This document shows positions 1-6,036 of a stretch of DNA of 14,512 nt, in pieces. The notes below the pieces were generated by a model. The model did no database searches and was not told the DNA's origin. It saw only the letters and a list, made by a program, of their open reading frames with translations. Each line of letters opens with the position of its first letter. Positions within the stretch are counted from its first letter, which is position 1. Location: assembly GCA_944372725.1 (NCBI GenBank), contig CALWAA010000010.1:1-14512 (forward strand), given 5' to 3'. The DNA comes from an uncultured Bacilli bacterium. GTDB lineage: Bacteria; Bacillota_I; Bacilli_A; RF39; UBA660. The position numbers and the translations under genes are program-made.

Positions 1-476
1 CAATTGATGCAGGTAAAGGCATCGTTGTAGCAGTCAATAAATGGGACAAAGTAAATGACCCAGATAGTGCAATAAAAGTATGGAAGAAGAAAATAGCAAG
101 TGAATTTCAATTTGCCCCTTATGCAAAAGTTGTGTTCTTATCAGCCTTAACCAAAAAAAGAATTCATACTTTAATGCCAGAAATACTAAGTGCTTATGAA
201 AATAACCACAAAGAAATTAAAACCAGTTTACTTAACAATGTAATTATGGATGCGGTAAGCTTTAAAATACCACCATCATATAAAGGTAAAAGATTAAAAA
301 TTTATTTTGTAAGCCAAACAGGAATAAATCCTCCTAAATTTACCTTCCAAGTAAATAACAAAGGCTTATTACACTTTAGTTATGAAAGATATTTAGAAAA
401 TAAAATAAGAGAAAACTTTGATTTAACCGGAACACCAATCATCTTACAATTCAAAAACAAAAATGAGCGCGAATAA
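1..476 (+). CDS. der: Ribosome biogenesis GTPase Der (EngA), 3' part only
   Basis: This is the C-terminal part of the double-GTPase Der, which acts in 50S subunit assembly. The frame begins at base 3 and the gene starts outside the window. Visible are the G4 motif NKWD of the second G domain, the G5-like SAL, and the KH-like C-terminal domain with the family signature INPPKFTFQVN followed by SYERYLENKIRENFDLTGTPI. The protein ends normally with a short basic-acidic tail and TAA at 474-476. The stop abuts a strong hairpin shared with the convergent gene. In Bacillus, der is followed by gpsA and then, a little further on, spoIVA; here gpsA is absent and spoVIF and spoIVA follow after other genes. 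Identification is near certain; only the truncation limits it. Confidence 0.96.
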   Translation, partial: IDAGKGIVVAVNKWDKVNDPDSAIKVWKKKIASEFQFAPYAKVVFLSALTKKRIHTLMPEILSAYENNHKEIKTSLLNNVIMDAVSFKIPPSYKGKRLKIYFVSQTGINPPKFTFQVNNKGLLHFSYERYLENKIRENFDLTGTPIILQFKNKNERE

Positions 477-508
477 AAAAAGAATTAGAGAGAAAACTAA
501 TTCTTTTT
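477..508. terminator. Bidirectional intrinsic terminator between der and the Xre gene
   Basis: A perfect 12-bp inverted repeat (477-488 with 497-508) encloses the 8-base loop AGAGAAAA. The arms are AAAAAGAATTAG and CTAATTCTTTTT, so each strand ends in a run of five T. It overlaps the last base of the der stop region and the stop codon of the minus-strand gene, so it serves both converging genes. Confidence 0.85.
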
Positions 509-770
509 AACTATTTACTTTTACTTTTTCATCAATTCTTCTTTTATGAATTACATGTTCTTCATTATAAGTAATGAGTTCATGAGTGGATATACCAAGC
601 TTTTCGGCTATTTCTTCGATATGGTCAATGGTAATATTTTCTTCACCACGTTCAATGCAAGCCATATATTTCGGATTAAGTTCTAAATTCGTATAAAACT
701 TTTCTTGAGATAAACCACTCTGATATCGATAATATTTTAAATTGATACCTACTACTTCTTTTAAATTCAT
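507..770 (-). CDS. Small Xre-family DNA-binding protein
   Basis: An 87-residue protein that is mostly one Cro/C1-type helix-turn-helix domain: GINLKYYRYQSGLSQEKFYTNLELNPKYMACIERGEENITIDHIEEIAEKLGIS read in pieces shows the SQEKF first helix, the recognition region ending in IERGE, and the closing A.KLGIS segment. A short basic tail follows. It has no effector domain, so it is probably a transcriptional repressor. The frame could begin at GTG 785, but the SD GAGGAG lies inside that extension and sits 7 bases before the ATG at 770, so 770 is chosen. It is divergent from another Xre gene at 889, with about 118 bases between them. Target genes are unknown; autoregulation or cross-regulation of the shared gap is an inference. 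Confidence 0.85.
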   Translation of the reverse strand: MNLKEVVGINLKYYRYQSGLSQEKFYTNLELNPKYMACIERGEENITIDHIEEIAEKLGISTHELITYNEEHVIHKRRIDEKVKVNS

Positions 771-803
771 CCAAACACTCCTCACACTTAATATTATTGA
801 GAA

Positions 804-812
804 TTTATAACA
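804..812 (-). promoter_or_regulatory. Extended -10 promoter for the minus-strand Xre gene
   Basis: On the minus strand this reads TGT TATAAA, an extended -10 with five of six matches in the hexamer. No good -35 is seen. Transcription would start near 797, giving a leader of about 27 bases that contains the GAGGAG SD. Confidence 0.5.
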
Positions 813-841
813 AAGTCTACCCAGTGATAACTACACAAAAT

Positions 842-870
842 TTGACAACAAAAAAATTTTGATATATTAT
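842..870 (+). promoter_or_regulatory. SigA-type promoter for the plus-strand Xre gene
   Basis: TTGACA (842-847), a 17-base spacer and TATTAT (865-870) form a near-consensus promoter. The start would be near 877, only a few bases before the GGAGGAG SD, so the leader is very short. The site also shows that the TTG at 859 cannot be the translation start. Confidence 0.75.
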
Positions 871-888
871 AGTACTAGTGGAGGAGTT

Positions 889-1107
889 ATGGCGAAAAGT
901 AGTACAAATGTAAATTTTAAGTTACAAAATTTACGCAAAGCCAACAATATGTCATATGAAAGTGTTGCAAAAGAAGTAGGAATATGCAAAGCTTACTACT
1001 GGCAAATTGAAAATGGCAATAGAAGATTATATTATGATTTAGCATTAAAAATAGCCGAAGTTTTTAAATTAAAACCAGATGAGCTATTTTATGAATATTA
1101 TAAATAA
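889..1107 (+). CDS. Small Xre-family DNA-binding protein, divergent partner
   Basis: A 72-residue protein consisting almost only of a Cro/C1 helix-turn-helix: LQNLRKANNMSYESVAKEVG, then ICKAYYWQIENGNRR as the recognition region, then ALKIAEVFKLKPDELFYEY. Such single-domain proteins act as dimeric repressors. The ATG at 889 is chosen because GGAGG (880-884) lies 4 bases upstream and the promoter -10 overlaps any longer frame. It faces away from the Xre gene at 507-770. The recognition helices differ between the two, so they probably bind different sites. No integrase, excisionase or structural phage gene is nearby, so a prophage switch is not supported; a small regulatory pair is the cautious reading. 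Confidence 0.85.
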   Translation: MAKSSTNVNFKLQNLRKANNMSYESVAKEVGICKAYYWQIENGNRRLYYDLALKIAEVFKLKPDELFYEYYK

Positions 1108-1118
1108 TCAAGGGGATA

Positions 1119-1145
1119 CCTTCTAGCATATATTATGTTAGGAGG
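1119..1145 (+). promoter_or_regulatory. SD-sequestering hairpin in front of the SpoVIF-like gene, overlapping a possible sporulation -10
   Basis: CCTTCTAGCATA (1119-1130) pairs with TATGTTAGGAGG (1134-1145) over 12 base pairs including two G-U pairs, with the 3-base loop TAT. The 3' arm contains the entire AGGAGG SD of the next gene. Inside the stem, CATATATTA (1127-1135) fits the SigK -10 form CATANNNTA and partly fits the SigE -10. No convincing -35 is visible. A transcript arriving from upstream would carry both arms and hide the SD; one starting near 1140 would lack the 5' arm. The pairing is seen in the sequence; the regulatory role is inferred. Confidence 0.6.
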
Positions 1146-1152
1146 CGTTTTT

Positions 1153-1392
1153 ATGTTAGATGATTCTCTATTTAAAAAAATAGAAAAGAAAACAAAAGTA
1201 GATAAAAATACCATTGTATCTTTAGCAGAAAAATTACAAAAAGGAAACATGAAAGATGAGAATACTTTAAGTGAAGTAATCGATACATTAAGCAAAATGA
1301 CGGGTAAGAAAGTAAATCCCGAATTAAAGAATAAAATAATAAAAAAAGTAATAAATGATGATGTGCCGAAAAATGTCGATAAAATGTTTTAA
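1153..1392 (+). CDS. spoVIF: SpoVIF-like sporulation protein
   Basis: A 79-residue, charged, mainly helical protein. The N-terminal FKKIEKKTKVDKNTIVSLAEKLQKGNMKDE block, followed by LSEVIDTLSKMTGKKVNPELKNKII and a terminal K.INDDVPKN, matches the small 'stage VI sporulation protein F' family as I recall it; the B. subtilis member (YjcC) is of similar size and acts in the mother cell during spore coat assembly. The frame can extend to ATG 1135, but that codon lies upstream of the SD AGGAGG (1140-1145), which is 7 bases before ATG 1153, so 1153 is used. There is no signal peptide or membrane segment. Position between der and spoIVA agrees with a sporulation role. Translation may be controlled by the hairpin at 1119-1145. 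The family call rests on memory of the pattern. Confidence 0.7.
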   Translation: MLDDSLFKKIEKKTKVDKNTIVSLAEKLQKGNMKDENTLSEVIDTLSKMTGKKVNPELKNKIIKKVINDDVPKNVDKMF

Positions 1393-1397
1393 TTTAT

Positions 1398-1427
1398 TTG
1401 CCAAACCGCCCCTTTATTTGATATAAT
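1398..1427 (+). promoter_or_regulatory. SigA-type promoter with extended -10 for the transglutaminase-like gene
   Basis: TTGCCA (1398-1403), an 18-base spacer and TATAAT (1422-1427), preceded by TGA at 1419-1421 as an extended -10. The predicted start near 1434 falls directly before the SD AGGTGGAG, so the leader is about 13 bases. It separates this gene from the SpoVIF-like gene transcriptionally. Confidence 0.75.
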
Positions 1428-1446
1428 AGCATCTAGGTGGAGTAAA

Positions 1447-1971
1447 ATGGAGCAAATTGATAATGTTATGGATTTTATGAATTTTTTAGAAGACATCGAG
1501 TATGGTTGGATGGATATTGAAAATAATATCTATGTTAATGTTGATAAAGGCTTTAAAAAGAAGTATGTTTTGCAAAAACCAGAAGAAGTATTAGCCAACA
1601 AAGTAGGAACTTGTTATGACCAAGTGGAATTAGAAAGAATGATTTTTAAGAATTTAGGGTTAAAATTCAATACTTACTTTATGGTATATTATGATGCTAA
1701 AAAGTTATTTACTCATACATTTATTGTTTATGAGGAAAAAGAAAAATTTTATTGGTTTGAACACGCTTGGGAACCTAATAGAGGTATTCACGAATATTTA
1801 AGTTTATATGATTTATTAAAAGACGTAAAAGAAAAATTCCAAAAATTCAATAAATTAAAATTTATGGACACCGATTATTTATGTATCTATAAGTATAAAA
1901 AGCCTAAATTTCATATCGGCCTAAAAGATTTTTACAAACATTGTGAAAATGGGGAAAATGTTTTAATTTAA
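1447..1971 (+). CDS. Transglutaminase-like (papain-fold) cytoplasmic protein
   Basis: A 174-residue protein with the signature of the bacterial transglutaminase-like fold. The candidate nucleophile Cys56 is in VGTCYDQVEL, preceded by the usual 'P.E.L..K.G.C.D' stretch. His90 is in FTHTFIVYEE, and an acidic residue such as Glu105 in FYWFEHAW could complete a triad. The C-terminal half is lysine- and aromatic-rich. No signal peptide or membrane segment is seen, so it should be cytoplasmic. Members of this fold act as proteases, amidases or cross-linkers, and the substrate cannot be read from the sequence. It has its own promoter, SD (1435-1442) and a following hairpin, so it is probably monocistronic. 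The location inside the der-spoIVA neighbourhood hints at, but does not show, a link to sporulation. Confidence 0.7.
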   Translation: MEQIDNVMDFMNFLEDIEYGWMDIENNIYVNVDKGFKKKYVLQKPEEVLANKVGTCYDQVELERMIFKNLGLKFNTYFMVYYDAKKLFTHTFIVYEEKEKFYWFEHAWEPNRGIHEYLSLYDLLKDVKEKFQKFNKLKFMDTDYLCIYKYKKPKFHIGLKDFYKHCENGENVLI

Positions 1972-1984
1972 TTTTAAAAAATTT

Positions 1985-2008
1985 GATACCACTCAGGTAT
2001 CTTTTTTT
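1985..2008 (+). terminator. Intrinsic terminator after the transglutaminase-like gene
   Basis: GATACC (1985-1990) pairs with GGTATC (1996-2001) around the loop ACTCA, followed by seven T (2002-2008). The stem is short, but an A-tract at 1976-1981 can pair with the T-tract below an internal loop. Confidence 0.65.
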
Positions 2009-2041
2009 GTTGTTAATAATGTGTAAATTAAAGTAAAATAG

Positions 2042-2071
2042 ATGTCAAATATGAGCTATATATGATATAAT
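2042..2071 (+). promoter_or_regulatory. Extended -10 promoter for the cysteine protease gene
   Basis: TATAAT (2066-2071) is preceded by TGA (2063-2065), giving a perfect extended -10. ATGTCA (2042-2047) with an 18-base spacer is a weak -35. Transcription would start near 2078; the SD AGGAAG lies at 2085-2090. Confidence 0.65.
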
Positions 2072-2099
2072 CAAATTAAAGAATAGGAAGTGTATAGAT

Positions 2100-3794
2100 A
2101 TGAAAAAGTTTGTCGTATTGATATGTATGCTTTTGCTTGGCGCCTCTTCTGTAAAGGCTGCTGATGTTAACTTAAGTCTTTGTGAGTATTCTGATGAATA
2201 CATTGCATGGTTAAATTTAAGTAGTGAAGAAAAAGCAAATACGATAATGCCAAGTATGTGCAAACAAGAAAGTGAAAGTGGTTTGGTTGGAAGTTCAAAT
2301 AGTTATTCGATGGAAAAATTCACTTTACAAGATAGCTATATTTTAGGAGTAAGAAATCAAGGAGCAAGTGATGATTGTTGGGCTTTTTCAACCTTAGCAG
2401 CAATAGAATCTAATTTACTTAAAAACAATATTAAAACCGATTATTTAAGTGTTGCTCATTTAGAGTTAATGACGCAAAAGTCTTTGTATACTCCAAGCTA
2501 TACGACTTTTAACCGCAACTTTAATAGTGGTGGAAAACTAGAATATACAGGAGCATATGTCTTAAACTATTGGGGACCAATTAAAGAAAGTGAATTACCA
2601 TTTGCAACCATTACGAATTTAATCAATCAAACTACTACTGTAAATCAAATAGATATCATAAATAAAAAAGCAAGTGTCGATGTGGATGATATATTTTACT
2701 TAAATAATTCCACTGGTGCTTGTAGTGATACTAGTATCGAAACAATCAAACAATATTTAGTCAATCATGGTGCTCTTGCCGCAAGTATTTATTTTGATAT
2801 GAATAATACCAATTATTTAAAAGGAGCTTATTATTACTATAATGGTTCTAATATTCCTAATCATGCTGTTACAATTGTAGGATGGGATGATACAGTAGAG
2901 CTTACAAGTTTTGCCACAAATGCTACTAGAAAAGGTGCTTGGATAGTTAAGAATTCCTATGGTACAAGTGTTGGTGATAATGGCTATTTTTATGTATCTT
3001 ATGATGATATTAATATTTGTACAAATATAGTAGGCTTTTACAATGCTGATTTAGATGTATCTGATGAAGTATATTACTATGATGATTTAGGAACCAATGT
3101 CACTTTAACTAGTAAATCAGATACAAGTTATATAGCGAATACTTTTACTAAGAAAAATAGTTCTGCCGAAAAAATTGATAAAATCACTTTTGCAACAGGA
3201 AAAGAGGGAATAAACTATACCGTTTATTATGCTAGCAATGCATCTTTAAAAAATTATGAAGAAATAGCAAGAGGTACAACTTCCCATGCTGGTTTCATGA
3301 GTGTTGTTCCTAGTAAAGATATTTATGTAACAGATAAATATTCCGTGATTGTAAAATTTGAAACAAATGGCGAAAAGGAAATTGTAATTCCAGTAGCAAT
3401 GAAAGGTGCATCAACCTCTAGTCCATATCGTAACTTTGAAGTAACAAGTGGGGTATCTTTTATGTCGACGGATGGCAAATCTTGGCTTGATGTAGGCGAT
3501 AAATTAAAAGTTCAAGCATCCATTCGCGTTTATACAAGTATAGAAAAGAGCGAGACAACTCCAGAAGTAGATGATACAAGCAAAGTAAATAATGATGCAA
3601 CTGTTAATTTAACAAATCCCAATAATGATATTGAAGGTGTAGTCCTAGGTGATACTGTAACTCCAACTGATACCGGAGTAGACGTTGAAAATCCGCAAAC
3701 AGGAATGATTAGTGGAGTAAGTATTATATTAGCATTACTCTTAATAGGTACGATTATTTACTTTAAAAAGAAAAATAAAATATTTAAAATATAA
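2100..3794 (+). CDS. Secreted C1A papain-like cysteine protease with lectin-like domain and NPQTG sorting signal
   Basis: A 564-residue surface protease. Residues 1-20 are a signal peptide with KK, a hydrophobic core and a likely cut after VKA. The peptidase C1 domain covers about 75-315: Gln87 (oxyanion hole) and catalytic Cys93 in NQGASDDCWAFS, His255 in IPNHAVTIVGW, and Asn285 in WIVKNSYG. Residues about 320-480 resemble the beta-rich 'lectin-like' domain that follows such proteases in other Bacillota. A Thr/Asp-rich linker (about 482-530) leads to NPQTG (531-535), a hydrophobic segment (537-555) and the basic tail KKKNK, the layout of a sortase signal with NPQTG in place of LPXTG. ATG 2100 has SD AGGAAG 9 bases upstream. 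It is single, with its own promoter and terminator. Substrates are unknown; peptide scavenging or surface processing is possible. Confidence 0.9.
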   Translation: MKKFVVLICMLLLGASSVKAADVNLSLCEYSDEYIAWLNLSSEEKANTIMPSMCKQESESGLVGSSNSYSMEKFTLQDSYILGVRNQGASDDCWAFSTLAAIESNLLKNNIKTDYLSVAHLELMTQKSLYTPSYTTFNRNFNSGGKLEYTGAYVLNYWGPIKESELPFATITNLINQTTTVNQIDIINKKASVDVDDIFYLNNSTGACSDTSIETIKQYLVNHGALAASIYFDMNNTNYLKGAYYYYNGSNIPNHAVTIVGWDDTVELTSFATNATRKGAWIVKNSYGTSVGDNGYFYVSYDDINICTNIVGFYNADLDVSDEVYYYDDLGTNVTLTSKSDTSYIANTFTKKNSSAEKIDKITFATGKEGINYTVYYASNASLKNYEEIARGTTSHAGFMSVVPSKDIYVTDKYSVIVKFETNGEKEIVIPVAMKGASTSSPYRNFEVTSGVSFMSTDGKSWLDVGDKLKVQASIRVYTSIEKSETTPEVDDTSKVNNDATVNLTNPNNDIEGVVLGDTVTPTDTGVDVENPQTGMISGVSIILALLLIGTIIYFKKKNKIFKI

Positions 3795-3826
3795 AAACTT
3801 CAGACATTCGAGTCTGAAGTTTTTTT
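3793..3826. terminator. Bidirectional terminator between the protease gene and spoIVA
   Basis: AAAAACTTCAGAC (3793-3805) and GTCTGAAGTTTTT (3812-3824) form a perfect 13-bp stem with loop ATTCGA, ending in seven T on the plus strand and five T on the minus strand. It overlaps the protease stop codon's last bases and reaches the spoIVA stop at 3825-3827. Confidence 0.92.
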
Positions 3827-5303
3827 AAAGGACAATAGCAATTAAGTTATTTGCGCCTTTATTAACAATTTTGGTTACCGTTTGAGAAAGTTTATATCTT
3901 GTAGCATCCGGCATCATGGATAATTTAGCTTGTATTCCTTCTTGAACAATCGCTTCTAAGCTTCTACCAAAGATTTCACTTTGCCAAATCGAATTAGGGT
4001 CTTTTTCATAATCTTTCATTAAGTAATTAATAAGTTCTTTACTTTGAGCTTCACTTCCAATAATTGGTTCAAAGGTCGATTGAACTTCTACTTTCATTAA
4101 GTGAATAGAAGAAGCCGTAGCTTTTAATTTGACACCATATCTTGAACCTTGTTTTACAATTTCTGGTGTTTCAAGCTTCATATCGCGAATGGTTGGATAA
4201 ACAATTCCATATCCCGCATTTCTGGCAACTTTTAGGGCATCTTTAATAGAATCCATTTCTTCTTTTGCTTCTTTATAACCCGCAAATATCCTAATTAAAC
4301 CAGCCTTTGTTGTTGCAGCTTCTCCCATGATACTAGAAAGTACTTCATTATAAAGTTCTTCCGGAGCTTCCAAGTTAATTGTAACAGTACCAGTCGCCGC
4401 ATCCAGTTCACTAATATAAGATTTAGATATATATTCACTATCTTCAAAATGTCCTAAAATGAAATCAATATCTTTAATCTTTTCAACACTAATAACACTT
4501 TCTCTAATCTTTTCTAAGAAATGTTGTTTTATTTCATGATTTTTAGGTAGAGCATCTATCCATTCTGGTACATTTACCTTAATATCTAAAACTGGAAATT
4601 CATATAACGCTTTTTTGAGGATTTCCATAATTTCCATTTCGTTCATAGCCTCAGCACTAATAGGTAAAACTGGTACATCATAAGCATCTTCCATTTCTTT
4701 TGCAATTCGAACAGTTTCGGTATTCGTTGGATGAACACTATTTAAAATCACTATAAAAGGTTTACCAATTTCTTTTAATTCATTAATAATTCTTGCTTCT
4801 GCTTCTACATAGTTCATCCTAGGAATTTCTCCAAACGAACCATCAGTAGTAACAACAATACCAATGGTTGCATGGTCACGAATAACTTTTTCGGTACCAA
4901 TTTCCGCAGCTTCTACAAAGGGAATAGAATCTGGAAACCAAGGAGTTTTAACCATTCTCGGATTTCCTGACTCATCTTCATAACCAGTAGCACCCGGTAT
5001 CACAAATCCTACGCAATCAACAAGTTTAATATTGGTTGTAAACTCATCAACATGAATTTCTGCTCCACTCGATGGAACGAATTTCGGTTCTGTAGTCATA
5101 ATCGTTTTACCTTGGGCACTTTGAGGTATTTCATCTAAGCAATGTTTCTTTTCATACTCATCAGTGATATTGGGAACAACCAAATTTTCAATAAATCTTT
5201 TGATAAAAGTAGATTTACCAGTCCGAACCGCTCCTACAACACCTAAATAAATACTTCCATTTCCTCTTTTCGATATAGATTCAAGTAATTCTTTTTTTTC
5301 CAA
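3825..5303 (-). CDS. spoIVA: Stage IV sporulation protein A, coat basement-layer ATPase
   Basis: SpoIVA polymerises by ATP hydrolysis around the forespore and anchors the coat. From TTG 5303 the protein has 492 residues, the same length as in B. subtilis. The N-terminal TRAFAC-type domain shows Walker A GAVRTGKST with Lys30, Thr70-Thr71 in KTIMTTEPKFVP, and Walker B LVDCVG at about 94-99, all at or within a residue of their B. subtilis positions. The middle and C-terminal regions keep family blocks such as RQGSRYGVKLKA-like KQGSRYG, SIWQSEIFGRSL, VQEGIQAKL and the terminal LIAIVL. The frame extends to 5396, but that extension is a hydrophobic AT-rich stretch foreign to the family and contains the promoter candidate. 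The TTG is preceded by GGTGA at 4 bases. It is divergent from the thioredoxin-like gene and convergent with the protease. Confidence 0.96.
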   Translation of the reverse strand: MEKKELLESISKRGNGSIYLGVVGAVRTGKSTFIKRFIENLVVPNITDEYEKKHCLDEIPQSAQGKTIMTTEPKFVPSSGAEIHVDEFTTNIKLVDCVGFVIPGATGYEDESGNPRMVKTPWFPDSIPFVEAAEIGTEKVIRDHATIGIVVTTDGSFGEIPRMNYVEAEARIINELKEIGKPFIVILNSVHPTNTETVRIAKEMEDAYDVPVLPISAEAMNEMEIMEILKKALYEFPVLDIKVNVPEWIDALPKNHEIKQHFLEKIRESVISVEKIKDIDFILGHFEDSEYISKSYISELDAATGTVTINLEAPEELYNEVLSSIMGEAATTKAGLIRIFAGYKEAKEEMDSIKDALKVARNAGYGIVYPTIRDMKLETPEIVKQGSRYGVKLKATASSIHLMKVEVQSTFEPIIGSEAQSKELINYLMKDYEKDPNSIWQSEIFGRSLEAIVQEGIQAKLSMMPDATRYKLSQTVTKIVNKGANNLIAIVL

Positions 5304-5332
5304 AATTTCACCATCTTTCATCTTTCTAATTA

Positions 5333-5361
5333 AAAATATGAGAAGGTCTAAAAAAATAGTA
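5333..5361 (-). promoter_or_regulatory. Candidate SigE promoter of spoIVA
   Basis: On the minus strand TACTATT (5355-5361) is followed after 14 bases by CATATTTT (5333-5340). They match six of seven and six of eight positions of the SigE elements as known from B. subtilis. Start would be near 5326, leaving about 22 bases before the TTG at 5303. The genome is AT-rich, so chance matches are possible. Confidence 0.45.
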
Positions 5362-5382
5362 CAAATTTTAAAAAATAAATTC

Positions 5383-5411
5383 TTTACGAAAAACACAATG
5401 TTTGTTATAAT
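5383..5411 (+). promoter_or_regulatory. Extended -10 promoter for the thioredoxin-like gene
   Basis: TATAAT (5406-5411) with TGT directly upstream (5403-5405), and TTTACG (5383-5388) as a weak -35 at 17 bases. The SD AAAGAGGA lies at 5415-5422. Confidence 0.65.
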
Positions 5412-5431
5412 TTTAAAGAGGATGTGATAAC

Positions 5432-5977
5432 ATGAAGAAATTACTATTAACTTTAAGTGTCATAACATTATTAATATTACCATTAAATGTACAAGCTGAA
5501 GAGGAACCCATAACTCTTTATATGTTTGAAAGCAATACCTGTCAGCATTGTGCCCAAGCTTTAGATTATATAGAAGAACATTTAGATGAGATACCAGATA
5601 ATTTAGAGATAATGACTTATGAAGTATCTGCGGACAATGATAATGCTTTGTTAATGAATGAAGTTGCCGAATACCTTGAAGTAGATACTACAAAAAATTT
5701 TGGAACGCCATTTTTTGTCATTGGAACAGAATACCACAAAGGATATACACCGGGAACTTGGGAAGAATTATTTGAGATAGCAAATGATTATAGTAAAAAT
5801 GGTGATTATGAAGATACGGTAAAAAAGGTAATTAGCGATGAAGATTTAAAAGTAGAAGCCCATGCTTTAGAAGATGTAATTAACATTCCTAATCCTACAG
5901 TAACAATTATTGTATATAGTGTATTTGGAGTAATAGTTTTAGGCTTTATAGCCCTAATGGTATTTTCAAGAAAATAA
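5432..5977 (+). CDS. Membrane-anchored extracytoplasmic thioredoxin-like protein
   Basis: A 181-residue protein. Residues 1-22 form a signal sequence or first membrane anchor (KKLLLTLSVITLLILPL, then VQA). The thioredoxin fold follows: strand TLYMFESNTC, the CQHC redox motif (Cys37, Cys40), and the cis-proline motif GTPFFVIG (Pro93). Residues about 157-178 are a second hydrophobic segment, ending in the short basic tail SRK. The topology puts the redox domain outside the membrane. The CxxC argues for thiol-disulfide exchange, either oxidising or isomerising exported proteins. No DsbD/CcdA-like partner is in the window. It has its own promoter and a following hairpin, so it is probably monocistronic. 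Partners could include the local exported proteins with cysteine pairs (M23 peptidase, membrane Xre protein), which is a guess. Confidence 0.83.
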   Translation: MKKLLLTLSVITLLILPLNVQAEEEPITLYMFESNTCQHCAQALDYIEEHLDEIPDNLEIMTYEVSADNDNALLMNEVAEYLEVDTTKNFGTPFFVIGTEYHKGYTPGTWEELFEIANDYSKNGDYEDTVKKVISDEDLKVEAHALEDVINIPNPTVTIIVYSVFGVIVLGFIALMVFSRK

Positions 5978-5978
5978 A

Positions 5979-6003
5979 CTACTTTTATTAGTAGCTTTTT
6001 TTT
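5979..6003 (+). terminator. Weak intrinsic terminator fused to the next promoter
   Basis: CTACT (5979-5983) pairs with AGTAG (5990-5994) over a 6-base loop and is followed, after one C, by eight T (5996-6003). The stem is only 5 bp, so read-through into rplI is likely. The T-run ends at the first base of the extended -10 of rplI. Confidence 0.55.
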
Positions 6004-6011
6004 GATATAAT
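6003..6011 (+). promoter_or_regulatory. Extended -10 promoter for the rplI-dnaB block
   Basis: TGA at 6003-6005 followed by TATAAT (6006-6011) is a perfect extended -10. No -35 is recognisable because the region is the terminator T-tract. Transcription would start near 6018, with the purine-rich SD region AGGAAAGGGTGG at 6021-6032. Confidence 0.65.
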
Positions 6012-6036
6012 AAAGAAGTTAGGAAAGGGTGGTTTC

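Noticed and set aside
507..1107. Prophage remnant around the two Xre genes
   Set aside because: No integrase, att repeats or phage genes are seen, and the flanks are core genes.
5391..5403. Imperfect palindrome AAACA-CAA-TGTTT upstream of the thioredoxin-like gene
   Set aside because: Five-base arms of A and T in an AT-rich gap are expected by chance.
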